From the NCBI RefSeq assembly GCF_023369855.1, contig NZ_JAMBPP010000004.1:1-64000 (forward strand): 64,000 nt of DNA, read 5' to 3'. Numbering within the stretch: the first letter of the stretch is position 1; every line of letters starts with the position of its first letter. The notes below the pieces were generated by a model. It searched no databases and was not told where the DNA came from. It worked only from the letters and a program-made list of their open reading frames with translations. The position numbers were made by a program, and so were the translations under genes. This DNA comes from Actinotalea alkalitolerans (lineage in GTDB: Bacteria > Actinomycetota > Actinomycetes > Actinomycetales > Cellulomonadaceae). Positions 52,038 to 63,335 of the stretch are shown piece after piece.

Positions 52038-53672
52038 ATGGCTGAGCTGACGATCAGGCCCGAGGAGATCCGGGCGGCGCTGGACAGCTTCGTGAAGTCC
52101 TACGAGCCCCAGGGCGCCGTGCGCGAAGAGGTCGGTCGGGTCACCCTGGCCGGGGACGGCATCGCCCAGGTCGAGGGTCTGCCGGGGGCGATGGCCAACG
52201 AGCTGCTCGAGTTCGAGGACGGCACGCTCGGCCTCGCGCTCAACCTGGACGTCCGCGAGATCGGTGTGGTGGTGCTCGGTGAGTTCACCGGCATCGAGGA
52301 GGGCCAGGTCGTCCGTCGCACGGGCGAGGTTCTCTCGGTCCCCGTCGGCGACGGGTACCTGGGCCGGGTGGTCGACCCGCTCGGCACCCCGATCGACGGC
52401 CTGGGCGAGGTCGCCACCGAGGGCCGCCGTGCGCTCGAGCTGCAGGCACCGGGTGTCATGGCACGCAAGAGCGTCCACGAGCCGCTGCAGACCGGCCTCA
52501 AGGCGATCGACGCGATGATCCCGATCGGTCGTGGCCAGCGTCAGCTGATCATCGGTGACCGGCAGACCGGCAAGACGGCGATCGCGATCGACACGATCAT
52601 CAACCAGAAGGCCAACTGGGCGACCGGGGACCCGACCAAGCAGGTCCGGTGCATCTACGTGGCGATCGGTCAGAAGGGCTCGACCATCGCCGCGGTGCGC
52701 GGTGCCCTCGAGGAGGCCGGTGCCCTGGAGTACACGACGATCGTCGCGGCGCCCGCCTCCGACCCCGCAGGCTTCAAGTACCTCGCCCCCTACACCGGCT
52801 CGGCCATCGGTCAGCACTGGATGTACGCGGGCAAGCACGTCCTGATCATCTTCGACGACCTGTCGAAGCAGGCCGAGGCCTACCGTGCCGTGTCGCTGCT
52901 GCTGCGTCGCCCGCCGGGCCGTGAGGCCTACCCCGGCGACGTCTTCTACCTGCACTCCCGGCTGCTCGAGCGGTGTGCGAAGCTCAGTGACGAGCTGGGC
53001 GCGGGCTCGATGACCGGGTTGCCGATGATCGAGACCAAGGCCAACGACGTCTCGGCCTACATCCCCACCAACGTGATCTCGATCACCGACGGCCAGATCT
53101 TCCTGCAGTCGGACCTCTTCAACGCCGACCAGCGGCCGGCCGTCGACGTCGGCATCTCGGTGTCCCGCGTCGGAGGCTCCGCGCAGGTCAAGGCGATGAA
53201 GAAGGTCTCCGGCACGCTCAAGATCGACCTGGCGCAGTTCCGGTCGCTCGAGGCGTTCGCGATGTTCGCCTCCGACCTGGACGCCGCGTCCCGCCAGCAG
53301 CTCACCCGCGGTGCGCGCCTGATGGAGCTGCTCAAGCAGCCTCAGTACTCGCCGTACCCGGTCGAGGACCAGGTGGTGGCGATCTGGGCCGGTACCAAGG
53401 GCAAGCTCGACAAGGTCGCGCTGTCCGACGTGCGCCGCTTCGAGCGCGAGATGATCGACCACCTGCGCCGGCACACCTCGGTGCTCACGACCATCGCCGA
53501 GACCGGGCAGCTCTCGGACGACACCGAGGCCGCGCTGGCCGAGGCCGTCGACGAGTTCGCGGCCGGGTTCGTGTCAGGCAGCGGAGCGGCCGCCGAGCTG
53601 CCGAGCGTCGACGAGACCGAGCCGGCTGCGGACGTCGAGCAGGAGCAGATCGTCAAGCAGAAGCGGGGCTGA
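52038..53672 (+). CDS. atpA: F0F1 ATP synthase subunit alpha
   Basis: 544 residues. Walker [27 protein letters not shown] as Walker B region, signature [27 protein letters not shown]-terminal acidic/charged tail after residue 510 ([22 protein letters not shown]) is longer than in E. coli; such extensions suppress ATP hydrolysis in mycobacteria. ATG after AGGAGAGAAG. Confidence 0.97.
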   Translation: MAELTIRPEEIRAALDSFVKSYEPQGAVREEVGRVTLAGDGIAQVEGLPGAMANELLEFEDGTLGLALNLDVREIGVVVLGEFTGIEEGQVVRRTGEVLSVPVGDGYLGRVVDPLGTPIDGLGEVATEGRRALELQAPGVMARKSVHEPLQTGLKAIDAMIPIGRGQRQLIIGDRQTGKTAIAIDTIINQKANWATGDPTKQVRCIYVAIGQKGSTIAAVRGALEEAGALEYTTIVAAPASDPAGFKYLAPYTGSAIGQHWMYAGKHVLIIFDDLSKQAEAYRAVSLLLRRPPGREAYPGDVFYLHSRLLERCAKLSDELGAGSMTGLPMIETKANDVSAYIPTNVISITDGQIFLQSDLFNADQRPAVDVGISVSRVGGSAQVKAMKKVSGTLKIDLAQFRSLEAFAMFASDLDAASRQQLTRGARLMELLKQPQYSPYPVEDQVVAIWAGTKGKLDKVALSDVRRFEREMIDHLRRHTSVLTTIAETGQLSDDTEAALAEAVDEFAAGFVSGSGAAAELPSVDETEPAADVEQEQIVKQKRG

Positions 53673-53674
53673 GC

Positions 53675-56120
<2,446 letters not shown>

Positions 56121-56169
56121 GCACCTCCAGCACTCCGCCCCCCACGTACTTCGACCCGAGGAGCACCCC

Positions 56170-56469
56170 GTGGCACACCTGCAGGTCGACCTCGTCGCGG
56201 CCGACCGCAAGGTCTGGTCGGGCGAGGCGAGCATGGTCCGAGCCCCCGCCGCGGATGGCGACGTGGGCATCCTGCCTGGTCACGCCCCGTTCCTGGCCAC
56301 GTTGCGCGCCGGAACGGTGCGGATCGTGCCTGTCTCGGGCGGCGAGCCGCGCCGAGTCACCATCGACGCGGGATTCCTCTCGGTCGACTTCGACCACGTG
56401 ACGGTCGTCGTCGACGCGGTCACCGAGGGGGAGACCCCCTCGGGGCTGACCACTCCCACCGCCGGCTGA
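56170..56469 (+). CDS. atpC: F0F1 ATP synthase subunit epsilon, short form
   Basis: 99 residues: only the N-terminal beta-sandwich is present (LQVDLVAADRKVWSGEASMVRAPAADGDVGILPGHAPFLATLRAGTVRIV). The C-terminal two-helix domain that inhibits ATP hydrolysis in E. coli (about 139 residues in total) is missing. GTG start after CCGAGGAG. Last gene of the atp operon. Confidence 0.93.
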   Translation: MAHLQVDLVAADRKVWSGEASMVRAPAADGDVGILPGHAPFLATLRAGTVRIVPVSGGEPRRVTIDAGFLSVDFDHVTVVVDAVTEGETPSGLTTPTAG

Positions 56470-56479
56470 GACACCTCCG

Positions 56480-56923
56480 GTGGAGCCGTACGTCGTCCTG
56501 CTGACCGTCGGCGTGCTGCTGCTGATGGTCGTGGGTGTCGCAGGTCTCTTCGAGTCCAGGCGCAGGACGTTGACCCAGCGGGTCGGCTCGTTCAGCTGCG
56601 GCTGGCGGCCGGCTGACGAACCCGACGGGGCGGAGGTCGCTGCGACCTCACCGGTCGGTGGGACCGCCCAGTACGCCGTGGGCAGGCTCGACTGGTGGCG
56701 TACCCGCTCGCTCTCGCCACGGCCTGTGCACACGTGGCGTCGCGACGAGCTCACCGTGCTCGACCGCAGGCCTCTGAACGATCAGGAAGGACCGAACAGG
56801 ATGCTCGTGGTGAGGTGCCGTCACGGCCGCGTCGAGTTCGACCTGACCATGTCGGCCGAGGCGTGCGCGGGACTGGTCTCCTGGCTCGAGTCCGGCCCTC
56901 GGCGCACGGGTCCGGTGGTCTGA
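56480..56923 (+). CDS. DUF2550 family membrane protein
   Basis: 147 residues. One N-terminal transmembrane helix ([20 protein letters not shown]), then [39 protein letters not shown] and [35 protein letters not shown]2550 is found only in actinobacteria, nearly always between atpC and nucS; its function is unknown. GTG start; the stop overlaps the nucS ATG. Confidence 0.88.
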   Translation: MEPYVVLLTVGVLLLMVVGVAGLFESRRRTLTQRVGSFSCGWRPADEPDGAEVAATSPVGGTAQYAVGRLDWWRTRSLSPRPVHTWRRDELTVLDRRPLNDQEGPNRMLVVRCRHGRVEFDLTMSAEACAGLVSWLESGPRRTGPVV

Positions 56924-57618
56924 TGCGGCTCGTCGTCGCCCGCTGCTCGGCCCGGTACAGCGGTCGCCTGGCGGCCCACCTGCCCCTGGCGACCCGCCTG
57001 CTGGTGGTCAAGGCCGACGGCAGCGTGCTGCTGCACTCCGACGGCGGCTCGTACAAGCCGTTGAACTGGATGAGCCCGCCGTGCACGCTCGCGGTGGCGC
57101 CACCCGACACCGAGGCCGCTGACCGAGGGGTGACCCAGGTCTGGCATGTCCAGCACACCAAGACCGACGACCGGCTCGAGATCGAGCTCCACGACGTGCT
57201 GCACGACTCGGCCCACGAGCTGGGTGTGGATCCTGGTCTGGTGAAGGACGGGGTGGAGGCGCACCTGCAGGCGCTGCTGGCCGAGCAGATCCAGCTCCTG
57301 GGGACTGGGCACAGCCTGGTCCGGCGGGAGTACCCGACGGCGATCGGACCTGTTGACATCCTGGCTCGCGACAGCGCGGGGCGGTCGGTCGCGGTGGAGA
57401 TCAAGCGGCGGGGCGACATCGACGGGGTCGAGCAGCTGACGCGCTACCTCGAGCTCCTCAACCGTGACCCGCACCTGACCCCGGTGCGGGGTGTCTTCGC
57501 CGCCCAGGAGATCAAGCCTCAGGCGCGGGTGCTCGCCCAGGACCGTGGGATCAGCTGCCTGGTGCTCGACTACGACGCGATGCGCGGGGTCGACGACGTC
57601 GGCTCACGGCTCTTCTGA
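56923..57618 (+). CDS. nucS: Mismatch-specific endonuclease NucS/EndoMS
   Basis: 231 residues. [49 protein letters not shown] forms the DNA-binding half; the RecB-like nuclease core has [15 protein letters not shown] and [24 protein letters not shown] (catalytic Asp, Glu and Lys) and the C-terminal [27 protein letters not shown]. It cuts both strands at mismatches and replaces MutS/MutL repair in actinobacteria. It may bind the sliding clamp. Confidence 0.95.
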   Translation: MRLVVARCSARYSGRLAAHLPLATRLLVVKADGSVLLHSDGGSYKPLNWMSPPCTLAVAPPDTEAADRGVTQVWHVQHTKTDDRLEIELHDVLHDSAHELGVDPGLVKDGVEAHLQALLAEQIQLLGTGHSLVRREYPTAIGPVDILARDSAGRSVAVEIKRRGDIDGVEQLTRYLELLNRDPHLTPVRGVFAAQEIKPQARVLAQDRGISCLVLDYDAMRGVDDVGSRLF

Positions 57619-57660
57619 CCCACCCGGCGTCCGAGCTGCGCACGGGTGGAGGATCGAGCC

Positions 57661-58350
57661 ATGGAGAGCGACCCCCCGGACGACGCGGCGCGTCGTCGTG
57701 CCCATCTCGCCGCGCTGCGACGCAGCTACGTGCGGTCGGTCCTCGGCGAGCACGATCTCGCCCCGGACCCGTTCGCGCAGTTCCAGCGGTGGTTCGACGA
57801 CGCGGTCGCCGGCGGGCTGACCGAGCCCAACGCGATGGTGCTCGCGACAGCGTCGTCCGACGGTGTGCCGTCCAGCCGGACGGTGCTGCTCAAGCAGGTC
57901 GACGAGCGCGGTTTCGTGCTCTACACGAACCACGGATCCCGCAAGGGCCGGGAGATGCTGGCCAACCCGAGGGCGTCACTGACCTTCCCCTGGTTCGAGA
58001 TCGACCGTCAGGTCGTGGTCGTCGGCGCGGTCGAGCAGGTCGACCGGGCGCAGACGGAGGACTACTTCCGTAGCCGACCGCACGAGTCGCAGCTGGGGGC
58101 GTGGGCCAGCGAGCAGTCGAGCGTCCTGGTCGGAAGGGCAGTGCTCGAGCAGCGCTTCGCCGAGCTGCGTGACCGCTACCCGACGGGGGCGCAGGTGCCG
58201 GTGCCCGACCACTGGGGCGGTTTCCGGGTCGTGCCGGGCACGGTCGAGTTCTGGCAGGGACGGGCCTCGCGGCTCCACGACCGGCTCAGGTACACGCGGG
58301 AGGTGCAGGGCGACGCTCCGCGATGGAGGGTCGAACGGCTCGCACCCTGA
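57661..58350 (+). CDS. pdxH: Pyridoxamine/pyridoxine 5'-phosphate oxidase
   Basis: 229 residues. [32 protein letters not shown]-binding [42 protein letters not shown], and C-terminal [30 protein letters not shown] with the substrate-binding RLHDR. It makes pyridoxal 5'-phosphate. ATG 57661 is preferred (GGTGGAGGA upstream) over GTG 57646. Confidence 0.95.
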   Translation: MESDPPDDAARRRAHLAALRRSYVRSVLGEHDLAPDPFAQFQRWFDDAVAGGLTEPNAMVLATASSDGVPSSRTVLLKQVDERGFVLYTNHGSRKGREMLANPRASLTFPWFEIDRQVVVVGAVEQVDRAQTEDYFRSRPHESQLGAWASEQSSVLVGRAVLEQRFAELRDRYPTGAQVPVPDHWGGFRVVPGTVEFWQGRASRLHDRLRYTREVQGDAPRWRVERLAP

Positions 58351-58376
58351 GGTCGCCGGGGGACCAGAATGGAGGC

Positions 58377-59624
58377 ATGGTCATCGACACTGCCGAACTG
58401 TTCACCCCCGCACCTGGCCGACTCGTCCTGCGCGGCCGGGTCGTGACACCCCTCGAGGTCATCGACGACGGTGTCGTGGTGGTCGACGGGCAGCTCCTCA
58501 CCTGGGTGGGCCGGGCCGACCGTGCACCCGAGGGCGCCGAGCTCCCGGACCTCGCAGCCGCCGGGTCGCCGAGCACGATCCTGCCCGGGCTGGTCGACGT
58601 GCACTGCCACGGCGGGGGAGGGGCCAGCTTCCCGGACGCTCTCGACACGGCGACGGCGCGCGTCGCGATCGACGAGCACCTGCGGCACGGCACCACGAGC
58701 CTGGTCGCCTCGTTGGTGACAGCGGACGCCGAGACGCTCCTCGCCCGGACCGCCCTGCTGGCGGGGCTGGCCGACGAGGGGGAGCTCGCGGGTATCCACC
58801 TGGAGGGTCCGTTCCTGTCGCGGACCCGGTGCGGGGCGCAGAACCCCTCGCTCATGGTGGCGGGGGACGCCCAGCTCGTCCGTGACGTCGCGGAGGCGGC
58901 GCGGGGCCACCTGGTGACGATGACGATCGCCCCCGAGGTCGCCGGAGTGGGTGGTGCGGACGGCGCCCTCGTAGCGCTGACGCAGGTCGGGGCGATCCCC
59001 TCGATCGGGCACACCGACGGGTCGGCAGAAGAGGTGGAGCAGGCGCTGGACTCGGCGTTCGAGCGGCTGGCCGAGGCGGGGACGCGGTCGGGCCGTCCCA
59101 CGGCCACCCACCTGTTCAACGGGATGCGCCCGCTGCACCACCGTGACCCCGGCCCGATCGCGGCCTGCCTGTCCGCGGCCGCCCGCGGGCGAGCGGTGGT
59201 CGAGCTGATCGCCGACGGGGTGCACCTGGCCCCGGCGACGGCGAAGGCGGTCTTCGACCTCGTCGGTCCGGGATCGGTGGCACTGGTGACCGACGCGATG
59301 GCCGCCGCGGGCATGGCGGACGGGCGCTACGACCTCGGGCCGGTCCAGGTGCGGGTGACCGACGGCGTCGCCCGTCTGGTGGACGGCGACTCGATCGCGG
59401 GCGGGACGGCTCACCTCCTGGACGTGGTGCGGTGGACCGTGGGATGCGGTGTGCCGCTCGTCGACGCGGTCCAGGCGGCATCGACCACGCCAGCGGCGGT
59501 CCTGGGGCGCACCGACATCGGGGCGCTCGAGGTGGGCCGTCGTGCCGATCTCGTGCTGGTCGACGACGCCCTGCTCCCGCTGCGGGTGCTGCGGGCCGGC
59601 CGGTGGGTCGCCCCGCGCGGATGA
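58377..59624 (+). CDS. nagA: N-acetylglucosamine-6-phosphate deacetylase
   Basis: 415 residues, amidohydrolase fold. Metal and active-site marks: GLVDVHCHGGGGASF, GIHLEGPFLS with the metal-binding Glu, SIGHTDGSAEE, THLFNGMRPLHHRDPG, LIADGVHLAP and the catalytic Asp in LVTDAMAAAGM. It removes acetate from GlcNAc-6-P, linking chitin or cell-wall sugar recycling to glycolysis. ATG 58377 follows GGAGG very closely (two bases), so the start may be slightly off. Confidence 0.93.
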   Translation: MVIDTAELFTPAPGRLVLRGRVVTPLEVIDDGVVVVDGQLLTWVGRADRAPEGAELPDLAAAGSPSTILPGLVDVHCHGGGGASFPDALDTATARVAIDEHLRHGTTSLVASLVTADAETLLARTALLAGLADEGELAGIHLEGPFLSRTRCGAQNPSLMVAGDAQLVRDVAEAARGHLVTMTIAPEVAGVGGADGALVALTQVGAIPSIGHTDGSAEEVEQALDSAFERLAEAGTRSGRPTATHLFNGMRPLHHRDPGPIAACLSAAARGRAVVELIADGVHLAPATAKAVFDLVGPGSVALVTDAMAAAGMADGRYDLGPVQVRVTDGVARLVDGDSIAGGTAHLLDVVRWTVGCGVPLVDAVQAASTTPAAVLGRTDIGALEVGRRADLVLVDDALLPLRVLRAGRWVAPRG

Positions 59625-59753
59625 GGGTCCCGCCCCCGCACGACTGACGGTCGCGGCGCGCTCGCGACGATCGCTCTCGGCGTCCCGTCCGTCGGTCCAC
59701 AGGTCACCGATACCGATCCGTGACCTGGCGGACCCTTGACGCGCCCCTTTTGT

Positions 59754-59800
59754 TTGATGAACACTATCAATCGTCGAAGCGCTTCGACGAAGCGCTTCGA
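59754..59800 (+). promoter_or_regulatory. Tandem LacI-family operators upstream of regulator and sugar ABC genes
   Basis: CGAAGCGCTTCG occurs twice, at 59775-59786 and 59788-59799, one base apart (13-bp register). The central CG step and symmetry are typical of LacI-family sites. A looser inverted repeat TTGAT/ATCAA (59754-59758, 59766-59770) lies just upstream, and TTGACG (59736-59741) is a possible -35 box. The sites start about 85 bases before the LacI-type gene. Confidence 0.8.
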
Positions 59801-59884
59801 CTCGTCCGGGCCCACCGGATGGACGACCACGACGCACCGTGCTCCCTGCCACCGGCGGGGCGGCACCGGCCAACGGAGGCTGGG

Positions 59885-60913
59885 ATGGCGACCATGCAGG
59901 ACGTCGCGCGACGCGCGAACGTGTCGCTCAGCACGGTCTCGTACGCGCTGAGCGGGGCACGTCCGGTCTCCGCCTCGACCAAGGCGCGCATCGACGAGGC
60001 CATGAGAGAGCTCGGGTTCCGGCCCAACGCCCTTGCCCAGGGCCTGGCCAGCCGTCGCAGCCGCACCCTGGCGCTGATCTTCCCGGCGATGGACGTCGGC
60101 ATCAGCGGGACGGTGACGGAGTTCGTCGCGAGCGCTGCCCGGACCGCCAAGGAGCACGGCTACCACCTCGTCCTGTGGCCGTTCGGCGCGGACCAGGCCG
60201 AGGAGATCCGCGACCTGGTCCACCAGGGCATGGCTGACGGGGTCCTGCTCATGGAGGTCCGTCTCCAGGACGATCGCGTCGACGCCCTGCACACCGCGGG
60301 TCTTCCCTTCACGCTGATCGGCCGGACGGCCGACGTCGACGGGCTGACCTGCGTGGACATCGACTTCGACCGCACCACCGAGGACGCCGTCGCGCACCTG
60401 GTGGACCTCGGGCACCGTCACATCGGCTTCCTCAACCACTCGGCCGCGAGCCACGCCGCCCGGTACGCCCCCACGCTGCGAGGTCAGCAGGGCTTCCGTG
60501 AGGCGATGGTCCGCCGGGGTCTCGAGCCGCACGACGTGCTCTGCCACGAGAGCCCGGGGGCAGGCCGCGAGGCGATGGCCGAGCTGCTGGCCCGTGAGCC
60601 GCGGATGACCGCGGTGGTCACCATGAACGAGATCGCGACCTTCGGCGCGACCGTCGAGCTCCAGGACCGGGGTCTACGGATCCCCGAGGACTTCTCGGTG
60701 CTCTCGATCGTCACGTCCCCGGGCGTCGGTGCGATGAGCAACCCGCCGCTGACCACCATGCACGCCCCGGGCGCCGAGCTCGGCCGGCTGGGCGTCGAGG
60801 CGCTCGTCCGGCTCGTCGGGGGTGGGCCCGGTGGCCCGGCCCCCGTCCTGATCAGCTGTCGCCTCGAGATCGGCGGCAGCACCGCCCCCGCACGGTCCCC
60901 CGACCGCAGCTGA
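59885..60913 (+). CDS. LacI-family transcriptional regulator
   Basis: 342 residues. N-terminal helix-turn-helix MQDVARRANVSLSTVSYALSGARPVSASTKARIDEAMRELGFRPNALAQGLAS, then a periplasmic-binding-protein-like sugar domain (LALIFPAMDVGISGTVTEFV, DLGHRHIGFLNHS, AVVTMNEIATFGATVELQDRGLRIPEDFSVLSI). Probably a repressor of itself and the following ABC importer through the tandem operators. ATG 59885 with GGAGGCTGGG upstream. Confidence 0.93.
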   Translation: MATMQDVARRANVSLSTVSYALSGARPVSASTKARIDEAMRELGFRPNALAQGLASRRSRTLALIFPAMDVGISGTVTEFVASAARTAKEHGYHLVLWPFGADQAEEIRDLVHQGMADGVLLMEVRLQDDRVDALHTAGLPFTLIGRTADVDGLTCVDIDFDRTTEDAVAHLVDLGHRHIGFLNHSAASHAARYAPTLRGQQGFREAMVRRGLEPHDVLCHESPGAGREAMAELLAREPRMTAVVTMNEIATFGATVELQDRGLRIPEDFSVLSIVTSPGVGAMSNPPLTTMHAPGAELGRLGVEALVRLVGGGPGGPAPVLISCRLEIGGSTAPARSPDRS

Positions 60914-60995
60914 CCTCCGACCACGACCGGTCCTCCGGTCGCGGTCGGTCGATCCCACCGATCAGCACCACCCATCACTCAACGAGGAGAAGGAC

Positions 60996-62303
60996 ATGGG
61001 CACACGTACACGCGCCGGAGCAGTAGCCGGCCTCCTGGTCATCCCGCTCGCCCTGGCAGCCTGCAGCGGCGGCGACGACGGTGCTGCCGGGGAGGGTGCC
61101 GCTGAGGGGGGCACCCTCAAGCTCTGGCACTACGAGAGCGAGAACGGGGCGATGGGCATCGCCTGGGACGAGGCCATCCGCATCTTCGAGGAGGAGACGG
61201 GGGCGACCGTCGAGTTCGAGCGCAAGGCCTTCGAGCAGATCCAGCAGACGGCCGGCATGGTCCTCAGCTCCGACGAGGGGCCCGACATCATGGAGTACAA
61301 CAAGGGCAACGCGACGGCGGGGCTGCTCTCCTCGCAGGGCCTGCTGACCGACCTCACCGACGTCGCCGAGGAGCGCGGCTGGGCGTCGGCGCTCCCTGAG
61401 AGCATCCAGACGACCGCTCGCTACGACGAGCGCGGCGTGATGGGTTCGGGCAGCTGGTACGGCGTGCCCAACTACGGCGAGTTCGTCACGGTGTACTTCA
61501 ACCGGGACCTGTTCGAGGAGCACGGCGTGGAGGTCCCCTCGACCCTGGCCGAGATGGAGTCCGCGATGGACACCTTCCTCGAGGCGGGCATCACGCCCCT
61601 GGGCATGGCCGGCGCGGAGTACCCGGCAGGCCAGCTGTTCTACCAGCTCGCCCTGAGCCGCGCCGACCGGGACTTCGTCACCGCGTACCAGACCTACGCC
61701 GACGAGGTGGACTTCGGGGCGGATCCGCTGCTCTACGGCGCCCAGACCTTCGACGCGTGGGTCGACGCGGGCTACGTCGCCGAGGACTCCGCGAGCATCC
61801 AGGCCGAGGACATGGGCGTCGCGTTCATCAACGGCAGCAGCCCGATGATCGTCTCGGGCTCCTGGTGGTACGGCCGGTTCGTCTCGGAGATCGAGGGCTT
61901 CGACTGGGGCATCTTCAACTTCCCGGGGAACACCCTGAACGCCGGCTCGAGCGGCAACCTCTGGGTGGTCCCGGAGAACTCGCGCAACAAGGAGCTGGCC
62001 TACGAGTTCATCGACATCACGATGCGCCCTGAGATCCAGGCGATCCTGGGCAACAACGGTGGCCTCCCGCTGGCCGCCGACCCGGCGGACATCACCGACG
62101 CCAAGAGCCAGGAGCTCATCACCGCCTTCAACGAGGTGCTCGAGAACGACGGGCTGGCGTTCTACCCCGACTGGCCGGTCCCCGGGTTCTACGACGTCCT
62201 GGTCTCTGGCTTCCAGTCCCTGATCAACCAGTCCAAGACGCCCGAGCAGGTGCTGACCGAGATCGGCTCGGCCTACGACGACGGCGTCGCCAACGTCGGA
62301 TGA
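60996..62303 (+). CDS. Carbohydrate ABC transporter substrate-binding lipoprotein
   Basis: 435 residues. Lipoprotein signal peptide with lipobox LALAAC (Cys23). Mature part is a type 1 extracellular solute-binding protein: LKLWHYESENGAMGIAWDEAIRIFEEETGATVEFE, GPDIMEYNKGNATAGLL, GSWYGVPNYGEFVTVYFNRDLFEEHGVEVP, MIVSGSWWYGRF. The aromatic residues fit a sugar or oligosaccharide ligand; the exact sugar is unknown. ATG with ACGAGGAGAAGGA upstream. A strong hairpin follows its stop. Confidence 0.93.
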   Translation: MGTRTRAGAVAGLLVIPLALAACSGGDDGAAGEGAAEGGTLKLWHYESENGAMGIAWDEAIRIFEEETGATVEFERKAFEQIQQTAGMVLSSDEGPDIMEYNKGNATAGLLSSQGLLTDLTDVAEERGWASALPESIQTTARYDERGVMGSGSWYGVPNYGEFVTVYFNRDLFEEHGVEVPSTLAEMESAMDTFLEAGITPLGMAGAEYPAGQLFYQLALSRADRDFVTAYQTYADEVDFGADPLLYGAQTFDAWVDAGYVAEDSASIQAEDMGVAFINGSSPMIVSGSWWYGRFVSEIEGFDWGIFNFPGNTLNAGSSGNLWVVPENSRNKELAYEFIDITMRPEIQAILGNNGGLPLAADPADITDAKSQELITAFNEVLENDGLAFYPDWPVPGFYDVLVSGFQSLINQSKTPEQVLTEIGSAYDDGVANVG

Positions 62304-62307
62304 CCTC

Positions 62308-62341
62308 ACCGACGGGGCCGGTGACAACCGGCCCCGTCGGT
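62308..62341 (+). terminator. Intercistronic hairpin between binding protein and first permease
   Basis: ACCGACGGGGCCGG (62308-62321) pairs perfectly over 14 bp with CCGGCCCCGTCGGT (62328-62341), loop TGACAA. Located five bases after the binding-protein stop. It probably acts as a partial terminator or 3'-end stabiliser, giving more binding protein than permease. Confidence 0.8.
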
Positions 62342-62378
62342 CCCACCCCGAACGTCCAGCGACACCGGAGGCCGCCCG

Positions 62379-63335
62379 ATGGCGACGACGACCGTGCATG
62401 AGGCATCGACGGGCACCCGCCCGGCGCGACGGAGCCCTGATCGCTCGGGGCGCGGGGGGTACTGGTTCTACCTGATCCCGGGAGCGGTGCTGTTCCTGGG
62501 GGTCATCGTGGTGCCCTTCTTCATGAACCTGTACTTCTCGATGACGCGATGGGCCGGGATCGGCGACCCGCAGTGGATCGGCCTGGACAACTACGTCCGG
62601 CTGCTCTCCGACGCGACGTTCTGGATGTCCTTCCGCAACTCGATCGCGATGATCGTCGCGATGGTCGTGGTGCCGACGCTGATCGGGCTGCTCCTCGCCG
62701 CGGTCCTGTTCGACTTCCTCGGCAAGAGGTTCGACGGGCGGGTCGCGAGCATCCTGCGGGCCACCTACTACCTGCCCCAGATCCTGCCGGTCGCGGTCGC
62801 GGGCATCCTGTGGGGCTGGATCCTCAACCCGCAGACCGGGGCGCTCAACGTCACGCTGCGCCAGCTGGGGCTCGAGCAGCTCGCCCTGAACTGGCTCGGG
62901 GACACCAGCACGGCCCTGCCGACGGTCATGATGGTGATGATCTGGGTGCAGATCGGCTACCCGGTCGTCATCTTCATGGCCGCGCTGCAACGGGTGGACC
63001 CCGAGCTGTACGAGGCGGCCGAGCTCGACGGCGCGGGGTGGTTCCGTCGCTTCCGGGCGATCACCATCCCGCAGATCAAGCCCGAGACCTTCGTGGTCAC
63101 GCTGACCTGCACCATCGCCGCGCTCAAGGTCTTCGGTCCGATCTTCGTGCTGACCCGCGGCGGACCGGAGAACTCGACCAACGTCCCGTCCTACTTCGCG
63201 TACCAGAACTTCTTCGCACGGTCCCAGGTGGGTTACGGGGCGGCGATCGCGACGGTGCTGACGGTCATCGTGATCATCGTGTCCATCGCGTTCATCCGGT
63301 TCCAGATGGCGAGCGAGCGCAAGGAGAGTCGCTGA
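62379..63335 (+). CDS. Sugar ABC transporter permease (MalF/UgpA-like)
   Basis: 318 residues with six predicted transmembrane helices: YLIPGAVLFLGVIVVPFFMNLYFSMTRW, then SIAMIVAMVVVPTLIGLLLAAVLFDF and so on. The EAA loop that docks the ATPase is ELYEAAELDGAGWFRRFRAITIPQIKP. No ATPase subunit gene is visible in the window; such importers often share a MsiK-type ATPase encoded elsewhere. Its stop overlaps the next start (ATGA). Confidence 0.93.
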   Translation: MATTTVHEASTGTRPARRSPDRSGRGGYWFYLIPGAVLFLGVIVVPFFMNLYFSMTRWAGIGDPQWIGLDNYVRLLSDATFWMSFRNSIAMIVAMVVVPTLIGLLLAAVLFDFLGKRFDGRVASILRATYYLPQILPVAVAGILWGWILNPQTGALNVTLRQLGLEQLALNWLGDTSTALPTVMMVMIWVQIGYPVVIFMAALQRVDPELYEAAELDGAGWFRRFRAITIPQIKPETFVVTLTCTIAALKVFGPIFVLTRGGPENSTNVPSYFAYQNFFARSQVGYGAAIATVLTVIVIIVSIAFIRFQMASERKESR

